Positions 1 through 9,430 are shown, counted from the first letter of the stretch. The stretch: 64,000 nucleotides of DNA from UBA7330 sp043554545 (GCA_043554545.1 CP121337.1:3658001-3722000); one strand, 5' to 3'. The notes: generated from the sequence alone by a model not told the origin. Numbers and translations: made by a program.

Positions 1-3000
1 CCTGTGCTCCGTTGGCACGCAACAATGGCACCTGAGATTGGAATCCAAAAGATGATGCGGACAACTGGGCTTGACCGCCAGCAGCAGGGGCAATTGCCCC
101 TAGTTGGAAGTTGGGCGCAGGAACGGTGAATCCGGATGTAGCAGATCCAAAGACGATATTGGTTGCATCCTGAAATAATGGAGCTGTGAAACCACCTGGA
201 CTCCAGACAAGATTACCTGTTCCATCATTGGTAAGAGAACCTGTTCCCTGATTTTGGGGTAGAGTAATGGTGTAGACAGAAGAATTAGGATGGGCGCTGA
301 TTTCAATCGCATTGGCTCCTCCATCATCTTCCAGGGCAATTCTACCCCCTAATCCTGGCGCTGGGTTACCAAATCTGGGGATCCCATTAAAAAAAGTATT
401 TCCCGTTACGGTTCCATTGAACACAATTCCGCCATTTGTTCCCCCTCCAGATCCTGTTCCGGGACTAAGCTGAATATTCCCACCATTTCCGCCGGTACCA
501 GTACCGGCGCCAGATCCGAGAATTAAATCTCCTCCGCTTGCCGGGCCACCAGCAATACCATCACCTGCAAACACCTGTAAGTTATCTCCATTTCCTGTTG
601 TACTGGGTATCACCCTGATAGCTCTTGCAGCGCCATCACCGTAAGAAATATTACCACTTATCCCTAAGGCTGTGCCACCGCCAGTATTCAGAAAAGCAGC
701 TGCAGGACCTGTGCCGGAATTTTCTATGGTAAATAAAGGCCCTGCATCTGCCTGTGCAGCAGGTGAATAAGGTAAGGTAATACCACCAGGCTGCCAGGCT
801 GCATTTCCAACAGCATCAGAAGAGGTGAGCACATATCCAGCAACAGCTCCTGTTGGTAATTTGATATCTGGTCCCAGACCTGTATTGATTACCTCAATAG
901 CAGGGGCTGCATTGCCTGCATTACTAATTTCAAACACTCCAGCGGGACCAGCTCCAGAGGTATTGGCATTCAAGGCCTGAGCAGTACCACTGGTCAATAT
1001 ATTAATGCCAGGATTTGTATTTGCAGCTCCCAGTAATAAATCAATTCCACTTCCGGCTCCAGCATGGCTTATAGAAATTCCTGGATCTGTATTAGCTACA
1101 CCTGTTATAGAAAGATCAAGTACGGATCCTGCTGTTCCAGTCTGCTGTGCATTAATTGAAGCACCAGTTCCATTTGTTAATACGCTCAAGGCAGGGGCAA
1201 TATTACCAGAATTACTGATTTCAAAATACCCTACTCCACCAATTCCATCATTGATTATAGCAAATAAGTCTGCTCCTGAACCAGTTGCTACTTGTGAATA
1301 AGGCAGGGTTATTCCACCTGGCTGAAGTGTGATATTACCCAAACCATCAGTAGTTAAAACATCACCTGCCGAACCACCTGAAATAAAAAGTGGTGGGCCG
1401 GTAGTGGCCGAGATTTCGATTCCGGCACCAAGACCAGCATGGTTCACTCTGATTCCAGGACCCGTGGCTGTCGCCTGACTCAGAGAAACATCAATTCCTG
1501 TCCCAACTCCTGTTCCACTGTGCAAAACATTTAACGCATTACCTGTGCCATTAGTGGACGTGCTCAAAGCATTACCAGCATTAGCCAAATTGTTCACTGT
1601 GAAATTTCCTGCTCCTCCAATTCCCGTATTGGTCAGGGCAAACAAATCAGCTGCTTCTAAAAGTGTTTGTGAATAAGGAAGTGTAATCCCTGCTGGTGCA
1701 GCAGCATCCCAGGTAGTTCCATTGAAGGTGAGCACATTTCCTAAAACAGCTGCCGTGGTAGAAACATGTGTGCCAAAATTAAATGCATCACCTGCTACCG
1801 CAGTTGGATCATAAGTAGTAGCAAGCATACCGACATCATCTGTTGCCGGGATCCAGGAAGTTCCATTGAACTCAAGTGACTGACCTAATGTAGCCCCACC
1901 TGCAGAAATTGTAGTTAAGGGTACAGCACTTAGTGACAATGGTGTGCCAACTCCATTTCCAGCGATCGTTGTACCATCTACATTAACTGTAGTAATGCCT
2001 GAATCATCTAATGCTGGTGCCCAGTTGGTTCCATTAAACTCCAGTACCTGACCAGACGTTGCTCCACCGGCAGCTACGGTTGTTAGGGGAACAGAACTTA
2101 CTGATAAGGGTGTACCTGTTCCGTCTCCAGCAATTGTTGTCCCATCTGTTGCTACAGTGGTTAGTCCTGAGTTAGCGACAGGAACCCAGTTCGTTCCATC
2201 AAACTCCAATATTTGTCCCAAAGTGGCTCCACCAGCTGCTATGATTGCCGGATTTACTCTGTTAACACTCAGAGGAATCCCTGCACCATCCCCAACCAAA
2301 GTAATATCTGTGGCAACTGCTGTCAACCCATCATCTGTTGCAGGTATCCAGTTAGTTCCGTCAAATTCAATAACCTGACCGGCCAGGGCTCCGCCTACCC
2401 CAATGTTTGTCAACTGAACTGCACCGACGGCAAGCGGGGTTCCACTTCCATCTCCCGTAATTGTTGTTCCATCTGTGGTTACTGTGTTGGTAACCCCTGT
2501 CAAATTACTTCCATCTATTACAGGTAAGACTCCTGTTCCATCCAGTTGAACGATTTGATTTGGACCCGTACCTACATTCACAGCATAAGGAGTGCCCGCT
2601 CCGTCACCAATGATTGTAGTCCCATCTGCAATACCTATATCATCAGTTCCAGGGCCCCAATTGGTTCCATTAAATTCTATATTCTGACTTGGTGTAGCAA
2701 CTCCGGCAGCCAGATTGGTCAAGGGAACTGAGCTGATTTGTAGGGGTGCTCCGCTCCCATCCCCAGTAATGGTAGTTCCATCAACTGTTACTGTAGAAGT
2801 GACGCCAGTAAGGGCACTTCCATCAAGTGCTGGTAAAAAGCCACTTCCATCCAATTGCACAATCTGATTAGGCCCCGTTCCAACGTTTGCAGCTAATGGA
2901 GTTCCTACTCCATCTCCGCTTATTGTTGTACCGTCTGCAGCAACTGCATTCAAAATATTTGTGAGCAAGCTACCATCAACAGCAGGTAATTGCCCAGAGC

Positions 3001-3679
3001 CATTTAGCTGGACAATTTGATTAGCTGCCGTACCCACATTTGCTGTGGTGATATCATCAGCGGCATTCTGATCCCAGGCTGAAAAGTCAACCAATGTAGG
3101 TGTTGGATCACCAGTGATAGAAAGAATATTTCCAGCAAACTGCAAATCCTGGGATGCAGATGTTAAGGTGGAAAGGTCTACATTGAAAGGCGTGCCAGCT
3201 TCAGTAATCGTTAAAACATTTCCAGCCAGCGCTGCAGATGAAATAAGTTCATTGGTTGGGTCCGCATCCAAATCATTGACATCATCCGTGTTATCTGCAA
3301 AAACTCCTGGAATGCTTGTGAGTTCTGTCCAATCCACACCATCCTTAACATTTGCCTGTACAGTTGGATCAGTCTCAGATGCTGCAGTTGTAAGTGCAAT
3401 CCATCCATTAAAATAGTAATAAAAAAGACCATCGCCTGTATCAAATACCAACATGCCATTATCTGCAGCTGATAATGCCATACCATTTCTTTGCGTTGTT
3501 GTCAAAGTAGGTATCAACAACCCCTGATCTCCATTAGGGGCTACCAGATGTAAGACGGCATTTGTATTTGGTGTCTCGGTATTGATACCAGCGGAAAATT
3601 CCTGCGATCTGGCAGATATTGAAACCAATATGCCAATAGAGAAAGTCATCACCTTTGCTATTTGTAGTGCGAATTTCAT
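1..3679 (-). CDS. Secreted repeat-rich surface/tail-fibre-like protein, C-terminus outside window
   Basis: One reading frame stays open on the minus strand from the ATG at 3677-3679 to the window edge, giving at least 1226 residues. Residues 1-26 look like a signal peptide (hydrophobic core, cleavage near SARSQ). Residues 53-66 carry the GLLIPTLTTTQR motif and 75-94 the GMLVFDTGDGLFYYY motif, which I know from large Bacteroidota proteins of the tail-fibre/S74-chaperone type. About residues 212-615 alternate two repeat types of roughly 51 and 52-56 residues that begin DGTTI.GDG.GTPL; beyond this are Gly/Asn/Thr-rich beta-type repeats. It is probably an exported fibrous or adhesin-like protein. 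The C-terminal sorting or chaperone domain that would settle this is not visible. Plus-strand ORFs across this stretch are shadows. Confidence 0.85.
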   Translation of the reverse strand, partial: MKFALQIAKVMTFSIGILVSISARSQEFSAGINTETPNTNAVLHLVAPNGDQGLLIPTLTTTQRNGMALSAADNGMLVFDTGDGLFYYYFNGWIALTTAASETDPTVQANVKDGVDWTELTSIPGVFADNTDDVNDLDADPTNELISSAALAGNVLTITEAGTPFNVDLSTLTSASQDLQFAGNILSITGDPTPTLVDFSAWDQNAADDITTANVGTAANQIVQLNGSGQLPAVDGSLLTNILNAVAADGTTISGDGVGTPLAANVGTGPNQIVQLDGSGFLPALDGSALTGVTSTVTVDGTTITGDGSGAPLQISSVPLTNLAAGVATPSQNIEFNGTNWGPGTDDIGIADGTTIIGDGAGTPYAVNVGTGPNQIVQLDGTGVLPVIDGSNLTGVTNTVTTDGTTITGDGSGTPLAVGAVQLTNIGVGGALAGQVIEFDGTNWIPATDDGLTAVATDITLVGDGAGIPLSVNRVNPAIIAAGGATLGQILEFDGTNWVPVANSGLTTVATDGTTIAGDGTGTPLSVSSVPLTTVAAGGATSGQVLEFNGTNWAPALDDSGITTVNVDGTTIAGNGVGTPLSLSAVPLTTISAGGATLGQSLEFNGTSWIPATDDVGMLATTYDPTAVAGDAFNFGTHVSTTAAVLGNVLTFNGTTWDAAAPAGITLPYSQTLLEAADLFALTNTGIGGAGNFTVNNLANAGNALSTSTNGTGNALNVLHSGTGVGTGIDVSLSQATATGPGIRVNHAGLGAGIEISATTGPPLFISGGSAGDVLTTDGLGNITLQPGGITLPYSQVATGSGADLFAIINDGIGGVGYFEISNSGNIAPALSVLTNGTGASINAQQTGTAGSVLDLSITGVANTDPGISISHAGAGSGIDLLLGAANTNPGINILTSGTAQALNANTSGAGPAGVFEISNAGNAAPAIEVINTGLGPDIKLPTGAVAGYVLTSSDAVGNAAWQPGGITLPYSPAAQADAGPLFTIENSGTGPAAAFLNTGGGTALGISGNISYGDGAARAIRVIPSTTGNGDNLQVFAGDGIAGGPASGGDLILGSGAGTGTGGNGGNIQLSPGTGSGGGTNGGIVFNGTVTGNTFFNGIPRFGNPAPGLGGRIALEDDGGANAIEISAHPNSSVYTITLPQNQGTGSLTNDGTGNLVWSPGGFTAPLFQDATNIVFGSATSGFTVPAPNFQLGAIAPAAGGQAQLSASSFGFQSQVPLLRANGAQ
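1835..3050 (-). repeat. In-frame alternating ~153/165-bp coding repeats
   Basis: Within the large repeat protein, units of about 51 codons (containing NVGTGPNQIVQLDG.G.LP) alternate with or are followed by units of about 52-56 codons (containing VPLT..AAGGAT.GQ.LEFNGTNW.PA.DD). The order is A-A-B-A-B-B-B-B, counting a partial first A unit. The repeats are diverged at DNA level, so this is an old duplication series and not a recent expansion. Boundaries are approximate. Confidence 0.7.
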
Positions 3680-3693
3680 GGTTCTATCATTTA

Positions 3694-3709
3694 ATAATTG
3701 ATCAATTAT
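3694..3709. promoter_or_regulatory. 16-bp perfect palindrome in the 5' leader of the repeat-protein gene
   Basis: ATAATTGATCAATTAT is a perfect palindrome 14 bp upstream of the start codon at 3679. A minus-strand -7-like box (CAAATATA on plus, i.e. TATATTTG) lies at 3779-3786 with no good -33 partner, so the palindrome would be in the transcribed leader. It could be an operator or chance in AT-rich DNA. Confidence 0.35.
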
Positions 3710-3926
3710 CTTGTCAGCCATCCAAGAGAAAGACATTTGATAATAAAATTTTGAGAAGAAATTGTATTTCTAGCTTAACAAATATACAACGAAGAAGGAA
3801 TATGTTAACTACTATCTAAGATTCAAACTGTAGCAGCTTTATTAGGACTTTGGGAAGAAAAATGTTCTTGTAATTCAGTTAATATAACTCCATGAAGAAG
3901 ATTTATATCTGCCAAAGCAGATAATA

Positions 3927-4766
3927 TTATATCCCGGAATGGTCGTACTTTTCATCCACAAGTACATTTAGGAGACTGTCATTTACTTTCAAAGCTTCAC
4001 TATTGAGATCGAGACTTTGCAGCAACTTTGAAATACTGACTTTTGTATAGGCGTGAGATCTTTGAACTGCATCTTTCACAGTTTCCAAGGCTTCCTTCTC
4101 AGCTTTATTTGAGGTGATCTCATACGTTAATTCATAGAGTCTCCGGAATCCACTATCAAGTCTATCCAATTGCTTTTGGTGACTCATCTGATCAATGACT
4201 AATTCTGATTCCAGGTCATTGATTTTTTCACTGAATTTATTTCTAATAAAAAAACCTCCGCCAATCATCAAAGCAATCATTAATGTGAAGCTGGCAAGCA
4301 GAATTCTTTGATTACTTAAAGCAATTTGAACTGATTGATCCCGAAAATTGTGCTCCACGAAAACATGGAGATTTTCTTTGATCTTGTATTTCTTACCAGC
4401 TAGTTTTAGCAGCGTAGTAGCAACTGATAAATCAGGAAGATATTTGGGTAATGAACTCTCTTTTTTATGACCAATAACAAGGTTATTGTCTTCCATGGGG
4501 ATCTCATCCCATGTATAAACGAATCCATCCCTAATTAAAGAATGAATTAGGTCAGATACCTCCATTAGATAAATTACGATCTCATCTATTTTTGCTTCCT
4601 CAGCAGTATCCAGGTAGATGAGTAGCTTTTGTTGAAAAGTGCTAATTTCTAACTGCCCTATCGGCCAGCTATGCTCCAGAATATCAAATAATTTGAAATT
4701 TGAAGATGGATTCGCAAGTATATATTTTATCCACTTTTCTTGTTTCTTCGTGTAATGCAATGACAT
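3927..4766 (-). CDS. Single-pass membrane protein with C-terminal coiled coil, unknown function
   Basis: I do not recognise this 279-residue protein. It has a soluble N-terminal part of about 150 residues with no signal peptide, one clear transmembrane segment at about 155-174 (ILLASFTLMIALMIGGGFFI), and a charged helical C-terminal half (about 178-265) likely to form a coiled coil. The start codon at 4764-4766 directly abuts the stop codon of the racemase-like gene upstream, so it is very probably the last gene of the operon that begins at 9153. Its placement suggests a membrane partner or sensor for that operon; this is inference. Confidence 0.75.
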   Translation of the reverse strand: MSLHYTKKQEKWIKYILANPSSNFKLFDILEHSWPIGQLEISTFQQKLLIYLDTAEEAKIDEIVIYLMEVSDLIHSLIRDGFVYTWDEIPMEDNNLVIGHKKESSLPKYLPDLSVATTLLKLAGKKYKIKENLHVFVEHNFRDQSVQIALSNQRILLASFTLMIALMIGGGFFIRNKFSEKINDLESELVIDQMSHQKQLDRLDSGFRRLYELTYEITSNKAEKEALETVKDAVQRSHAYTKVSISKLLQSLDLNSEALKVNDSLLNVLVDEKYDHSGI

Positions 4767-5927
4767 TTATCTAACGGCCTTTCTTGGGATAGCTGCTGGT
4801 AAACGGCTCAACATTTCGTTGTTCAACAATTGAGTGACATTGGTAAAAGAGCTTACATTGATGGTGGTATTGTTTTGCCTTCCGATAAGGACTACTTCAT
4901 CTCCAACATGAACATTGGTAATATGAGAAATATCAACCATGAAGAGATTCATATTGATAAGACCTGTAATCGGTGCTTTTTTACCGCTAATTAAGACATA
5001 TCCATTGTTAGACTGGGCCCTTGGATATCCATTGGAATACCCCAGAGGCAATACCGCCACCTTCATATCTCGGGTAGCCTGATAAGCAGTACCATACCCA
5101 ATAAATTCTCCAGCATCTACTTTCCGGATATCCATGATGTCTGTTTTCCAGCTGAATATTCTTTTCAGCGTTGTCGCACTAGGCGAAGTACCGGAAGCCT
5201 GTAAATGGGTGTAATATATGTCTGGACTTGGCCAGAAACCATATTGCGCCACACCTATCCTAACCATGTCATAGGTAGTTTCAGGATAGGCTAAGGCTGC
5301 AGCAGAACAAGCAATGTGATATCTGTTGGGTCTAATGCCTCTGCTCTTACAAAGCTTTACAAACTCTTTAAATCGTTTATGCTGGGAATCAATTTTAAAT
5401 TTATTGGAAAGACTTTCTGCGCCGCCAAAATGAGTACACAATCCTTCAAACTCAATAAAGGCCGCATGCTTCTTTAAGAATGTCAATGCTTTCGGAACCT
5501 CAGCAGCATGCATACCTGTCCTATTGGCACCTGTCTCTACTTCAATATGTAACTTCGCCTTTTTATCAATCGCTTTGGCTTTCTCCAAAACCAGTGGTAA
5601 CCGGTCATAATTAAAAATAAAGAATTCAATCTCATGCTCAATAGCCCAAATGATATCCTCATCGTACAAAATACCCATGATCATGATGTGAGAATCATCG
5701 TGGCAGGCTTCCAAGACCTCCTCTGCCTCAAAGGCAGAGGCCACACTAAAGTGGTCTACCCCACATTTCTCTGCCATAGGAACAAATTCGTGGATACCAT
5801 GTCCATAAGCATTCGCCTTGACAACTGATGAGATTCGAACATCAGGACCTACTTTTTTACGAATAAAATTAAAATTACTCTTGAGGCTTGACTGACTGAG
5901 CTCAATCCTTGATGAGTGTCTTACCAT
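4767..5927 (-). CDS. Alanine-racemase-family (fold type III) PLP amino-acid racemase, atypical active site
   Basis: The 386-residue product aligns over full length with Alr. The PLP lysine is K37 in VVKANAYGHG, the catalytic tyrosine is probably Y278 in GEFIGYGTAY, R136 is kept and R223 (MVRIGVAQYG) should contact the PLP ring nitrogen. Several Alr-defining residues differ: the carbamylated-Lys position is E129 (IEVETGANRTG), the Cys-Met-Asp triplet is N325-M326-N327, and the gating Tyr of the C-terminal NYE motif is N370 (LNNEM). Asn at that last position is, as I recall, a feature of VanT serine racemases. Substrate may therefore be Ser or another residue larger than Ala. The start overlaps the stop of the upstream gene by 7 bp (translational coupling). 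A housekeeping Alr role is not excluded. Confidence 0.8.
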   Translation of the reverse strand: MVRHSSRIELSQSSLKSNFNFIRKKVGPDVRISSVVKANAYGHGIHEFVPMAEKCGVDHFSVASAFEAEEVLEACHDDSHIMIMGILYDEDIIWAIEHEIEFFIFNYDRLPLVLEKAKAIDKKAKLHIEVETGANRTGMHAAEVPKALTFLKKHAAFIEFEGLCTHFGGAESLSNKFKIDSQHKRFKEFVKLCKSRGIRPNRYHIACSAAALAYPETTYDMVRIGVAQYGFWPSPDIYYTHLQASGTSPSATTLKRIFSWKTDIMDIRKVDAGEFIGYGTAYQATRDMKVAVLPLGYSNGYPRAQSNNGYVLISGKKAPITGLINMNLFMVDISHITNVHVGDEVVLIGRQNNTTINVSSFTNVTQLLNNEMLSRLPAAIPRKAVR

Positions 5928-7921
5928 AGTTTAGTTTGTTGACTCCAAACATAAGATTTACCCCAGCTTTCTTTGGCCAAAGACTCTACCTTTTCAATTT
6001 CTTTTTGACTCACTGAAAGCCCCGACTTAACGTCTAAAGTATTGTAGTGAAATGCATATACCCTGGCAGCAAACTGATCAAAAGGCAAAGAAGATTCACC
6101 GTGTTTTTCGCCATTTCCATGTACTGTGGGCTTGATGTCCTGTCCCCAATCTTGTCGCCCCTCATTATTTGGATTCAGAAAATAAGCTCTCACATCACCT
6201 TTTGGACCTTTGTCAACCCTAAGTAATGAAATTGCATGGAATCCAACCATTTCAGCCTTAGAAGAGGTAATGAAAATACCCACTGGATTTGGGTAGGATA
6301 ATTGCCTCTCATTGTTAAAATCAGGATGAAAGGAAGCATAAAATATTCTAATAAATCCTTTAAAGTCCATGATGGAGTTCGTGAGATAATCATAGACAGA
6401 TGCAAATCCAATTTGAATCCACTGACCGTACATGGCTGGGTTTACCCATTTATGAGGATCTTCACCCCTTCCTGTAGCCCGTAACATCATTTCGTTGTAT
6501 ATCTTATCCAAATGTGGAACAAGAACTATAGAAACACCATCCAGGTTATGGTCAAGCTTATCAACCAAACCTTTTCCTAGCTGATTGGAAATCAGGTCAT
6601 TGTTTTCAAAGCGCATCACCAGATTATTCTGCGTTGCAACTGTGATGATCATGTCAATAAGCTTGGCTGGCGCATGGTGGCTCCACATACTGATGCCTCT
6701 GGCTGATTGACAGGTTGGGTTATTCCCCTGGCCCACTCCCAGTGGTTGACCCAAGACTCTTATAAGTGCTCCCATTAAATACTGAATAGCTGTGACATCA
6801 CCCCTACTTTCAGGATTTGATTTCAAGATTCTGCTTTCTACCTGAGGGTTGATCTTGATCCGTCGTAAATTCTCAAGACCTACACGTACTGGTCTTCGAG
6901 AGAACAGACTCCTTCCTAGCATGCGTGCAAGCCCATAAATAAACTGCGCATTATATACACTGATTGTTTCCAATGTCACCTGCTTCAGAAAATCATTGTG
7001 CTTATTCCACTCTGCAATTCCCCGATCATTCAGGTCAAGACATTCTGGAATCAATTGCTCCTCTTCATGAAGCAACTTAACTAAGAGAAGGGCATGATAC
7101 TGACTTACTAAGCCGGTAGATCCCATAGATTTACCCATGGCACGTGCCTCTTCTTCAAGGATTTTAAGATTTGCTCGATCTAAGAAATTTGAATATTCAT
7201 CGAGCGTCGGGTTTTTTAGCGTTCCGGGAGAAGGTCTGTAAAGTGCCCCGACATATAGCTGAAGTTTCTTCTCCGCTGGTATCGAATCCCTGAGGTCAAA
7301 CTTCTTCTCCACCAGGTGTATGAGCTCACGTGCCTTTTGTGTGACCACTGGCCGCTGCTCACATATCTGGCTGACTTCTTCTGCCAGCTTTTCAGTAATG
7401 CCTGACAAATCTATTTCTGAAACAAGGAAACCAAACAAGTTGAAAGATTTTTTCAATTCTCTTTCTGACATGGTTTCCCTGGTATCTTCTGAAGTCTCTC
7501 GCAACGCAAAGTCAAGGTTATGAACAATGACCTCTTCCAGGTAATTTTGAGCATCTTCCTTACTGATCTTTTCTGTGGACCACTTTCCTTTGGCATATGC
7601 CAACATCCGGAGGTCACTCAATATTTCAAAACTACTACCCGGATGACCATATTTTAAGGTCCCTCTTACAAGAATTGGCACCAGTTTCTCTGGCTCATTC
7701 CAGGCTGTATTGATGAAAAAGCCAGAACGATCCAACTCAACACATTTCTCGTAAAGAAAGGACAATCCATCTCTGGTTAGACTTAAAATATCTATCTGAC
7801 TTGCCAGTCTTGCTGCCTTGTCCGGCTTTGTTAGATCAGAAGCTTCAAGAAATTCAGCATAGCTTCTTTCAAAATTATCAAAGGCTCGGTCTCTTAATGG
7901 GGTTACCGTTATTTCCGTCAT
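5921..7921 (-). CDS. Large cytoplasmic protein with papain-like Cys-His-Asn pattern, unknown function
   Basis: I do not recognise this 666-residue protein as a named family. There is no signal peptide or membrane segment. Residues 1-390 are helical and featureless to me. The C-terminal part shows a candidate cysteine-peptidase/transglutaminase-like arrangement: C404 in GNNPTCQSARGISMW, H562 in VGFHAISLL and N583 in AYFLNPNNEG, the order and local context seen in papain-like folds such as YopT-type enzymes (Cys, then His in HA, then Asp/Asn before PN). It lies between the ATP-grasp gene (8 bp upstream) and the racemase gene (7-bp overlap), so it should act with them, for example as amidase, peptidase or acyl-transfer partner. 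That role is inferred only from motifs and position. Confidence 0.7.
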   Translation of the reverse strand: MTEITVTPLRDRAFDNFERSYAEFLEASDLTKPDKAARLASQIDILSLTRDGLSFLYEKCVELDRSGFFINTAWNEPEKLVPILVRGTLKYGHPGSSFEILSDLRMLAYAKGKWSTEKISKEDAQNYLEEVIVHNLDFALRETSEDTRETMSERELKKSFNLFGFLVSEIDLSGITEKLAEEVSQICEQRPVVTQKARELIHLVEKKFDLRDSIPAEKKLQLYVGALYRPSPGTLKNPTLDEYSNFLDRANLKILEEEARAMGKSMGSTGLVSQYHALLLVKLLHEEEQLIPECLDLNDRGIAEWNKHNDFLKQVTLETISVYNAQFIYGLARMLGRSLFSRRPVRVGLENLRRIKINPQVESRILKSNPESRGDVTAIQYLMGALIRVLGQPLGVGQGNNPTCQSARGISMWSHHAPAKLIDMIITVATQNNLVMRFENNDLISNQLGKGLVDKLDHNLDGVSIVLVPHLDKIYNEMMLRATGRGEDPHKWVNPAMYGQWIQIGFASVYDYLTNSIMDFKGFIRIFYASFHPDFNNERQLSYPNPVGIFITSSKAEMVGFHAISLLRVDKGPKGDVRAYFLNPNNEGRQDWGQDIKPTVHGNGEKHGESSLPFDQFAARVYAFHYNTLDVKSGLSVSQKEIEKVESLAKESWGKSYVWSQQTKLW

Positions 7922-7929
7922 ATATAATT

Positions 7930-9153
7930 TTATACGTAAAAGTCGACAGTTTCATAATGCTGCAAAAGTTCAGTCATCCGATCAGGATCCTCTCCTTTGA
8001 AGTTAATCGTACCGAAATGATTTCCAAAACCTTCGCGGTTATCACTAATTTTCTGTGTAGATAATGGAGGAACAAGTGTGTGATCCACAAAATATGGCTC
8101 ATTATTGAGTTCCTCCGGAATCTCAAGTTTAGAAAATTGCCTTTTTTGTGGATAGATCATCACATTCCCGTTATAGCTTTTTGGTTTAAAGTCTTTTGGA
8201 GGAAAGATGCTGTCCAGCTCTTCCTCAGTGATATTTGGATCATGACAAAGCACAAAGGCTGCCAGCGCATCAAACTCATATGACTTGGAGCACAACTCCA
8301 GGATATGTCCCCCGGGAATTCTACAGGCTGTCTCACCAAAGTTTAATTCATCGTTTTCGGTAAGAAACCATTCAGGGTGGACCATGCCGTATTCTATTCC
8401 GAAAATGTCAACCATTTTCTGTACATGCTTGTGGATCAAATCTCTTTTAGAATTCAGGTAGTGACCTTCAGGTATAAAATTGGAGTAGCCCAGGTGTACA
8501 TACTCGGTGATATTAAGGAAGCGTATTTTACCTTTATTGATAAACGCTTCACAAGAAAATTCCCGACCACCCAGGTGGCTTTCTACCATGCAGGGAAAGT
8601 CAGAGTCTTCCACCTTTTCATCAATATCGCTTAGGCTGCGAAGTAATCTGTGCCCTACGGTTCCGGCAGAAGCAAATGGTTTCATGTGTACCCAGCTATC
8701 GTCTTCACCTTCCAATTGCAAATTAGCTTCATTCAGCCTTTTCATAAAGCCTTTTACTTGCTCACGGTTGTGCACTTCCTCAAAAAGACCAACTCTAAGC
8801 CCTCCGATTAGCGCTTTTCTCTTCATCATTGCTTTGTTACGAAATAGAAAGGCTCTATTGAGCACCCTTGGATCACCCCGATAAATAGAATTCAACGCAC
8901 CAGCCCACTCCACAGTTTCTTCATAAAGTGGAACAGCAACATCTGCGTTAAATGGTTGTAATTTTTCAACTAAGTCCAATGAATTGGAGCTGTCACTCCA
9001 CTCATCAAGTTGGTAGGAAACGAAAGGGATATTATTTTCTTTTGCATAAGGCTCAAAGTCAGGAAATGATACAACTACAAAAGGTTTATTTATCTTTTGC
9101 ATGCTTTCAATGACGGGTAGACTCCAACCGATTAATGCGAAACAATTTGCCAT
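7930..9153 (-). CDS. ATP-grasp ligase, substrate unknown
   Basis: The 407-residue protein has ATP-grasp features. Residues 156-167 (MKPFASAGTVG) hold the nucleotide-binding Lys and Gly-rich loop, 196-204 (GREFSCEAF) a glutamate-containing strand, and 261-282 the metal/phosphate site with E261, N271, E274 and R278 (NFGETACRIPGGH, equivalent to the family's E-x-N-P-R-GGG). Such enzymes join a carboxylate to an amine or thiol through an acyl phosphate. It is not a Ddl or a purine enzyme by sequence pattern. It is the first gene of a four-gene operon with a racemase-family enzyme, which suggests amino-acid or peptide ligation. The start ATG at 9151-9153 has a minus-strand -7 box about 90 bp upstream. 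Confidence 0.8.
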   Translation of the reverse strand: MANCFALIGWSLPVIESMQKINKPFVVVSFPDFEPYAKENNIPFVSYQLDEWSDSSNSLDLVEKLQPFNADVAVPLYEETVEWAGALNSIYRGDPRVLNRAFLFRNKAMMKRKALIGGLRVGLFEEVHNREQVKGFMKRLNEANLQLEGEDDSWVHMKPFASAGTVGHRLLRSLSDIDEKVEDSDFPCMVESHLGGREFSCEAFINKGKIRFLNITEYVHLGYSNFIPEGHYLNSKRDLIHKHVQKMVDIFGIEYGMVHPEWFLTENDELNFGETACRIPGGHILELCSKSYEFDALAAFVLCHDPNITEEELDSIFPPKDFKPKSYNGNVMIYPQKRQFSKLEIPEELNNEPYFVDHTLVPPLSTQKISDNREGFGNHFGTINFKGEDPDRMTELLQHYETVDFYV

Positions 9154-9239
9154 GATTTATTTTAGTTTTCTTTTTAGAAATTTAAAAAATAGGATTTTTT
9201 TCAGTTACTCAACTGATGATCTCCTACTCTTATAGTAAG

Positions 9240-9247
9240 CAAAATTA
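9240..9247 (-). promoter_or_regulatory. Candidate -7 box for the ATP-grasp/racemase operon
   Basis: CAAAATTA on plus reads TAATTTTG on minus and matches TAnnTTTG. The expected -33 TTTG is only partly present. This would give a leader of about 80 nt before the ATP-grasp start at 9153. The rest of 9154-9430 is AT-rich with no other clear feature. Confidence 0.4.
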
Positions 9248-9430
9248 CTGAGAATTGTTCCTAAAAATTAAAATTTCGATGTTTTACACGCATAAAATGC
9301 GCTATCTCCTCTTAAAGTACGATTTTAGAAAAATTATATTTTTGTATATTTCCTTGAACGCTTGAACAAAACCCTTCTTGCACAAACTTCTATGCGTAAT
9401 GCAAGGCTAGATAGACAATGGATTCATGCG

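Noticed and set aside
1835..3050. Repeated DNA resembling a tandem or CRISPR-like array
   Set aside because: Units are about 155-168 bp, diverged, and in frame in a coding sequence; there are no short identical repeats with spacers.
1005..3416. Several plus-strand ORFs of 60-104 residues
   Set aside because: They are shadows of the long repetitive minus-strand frame and have no coherent family pattern.
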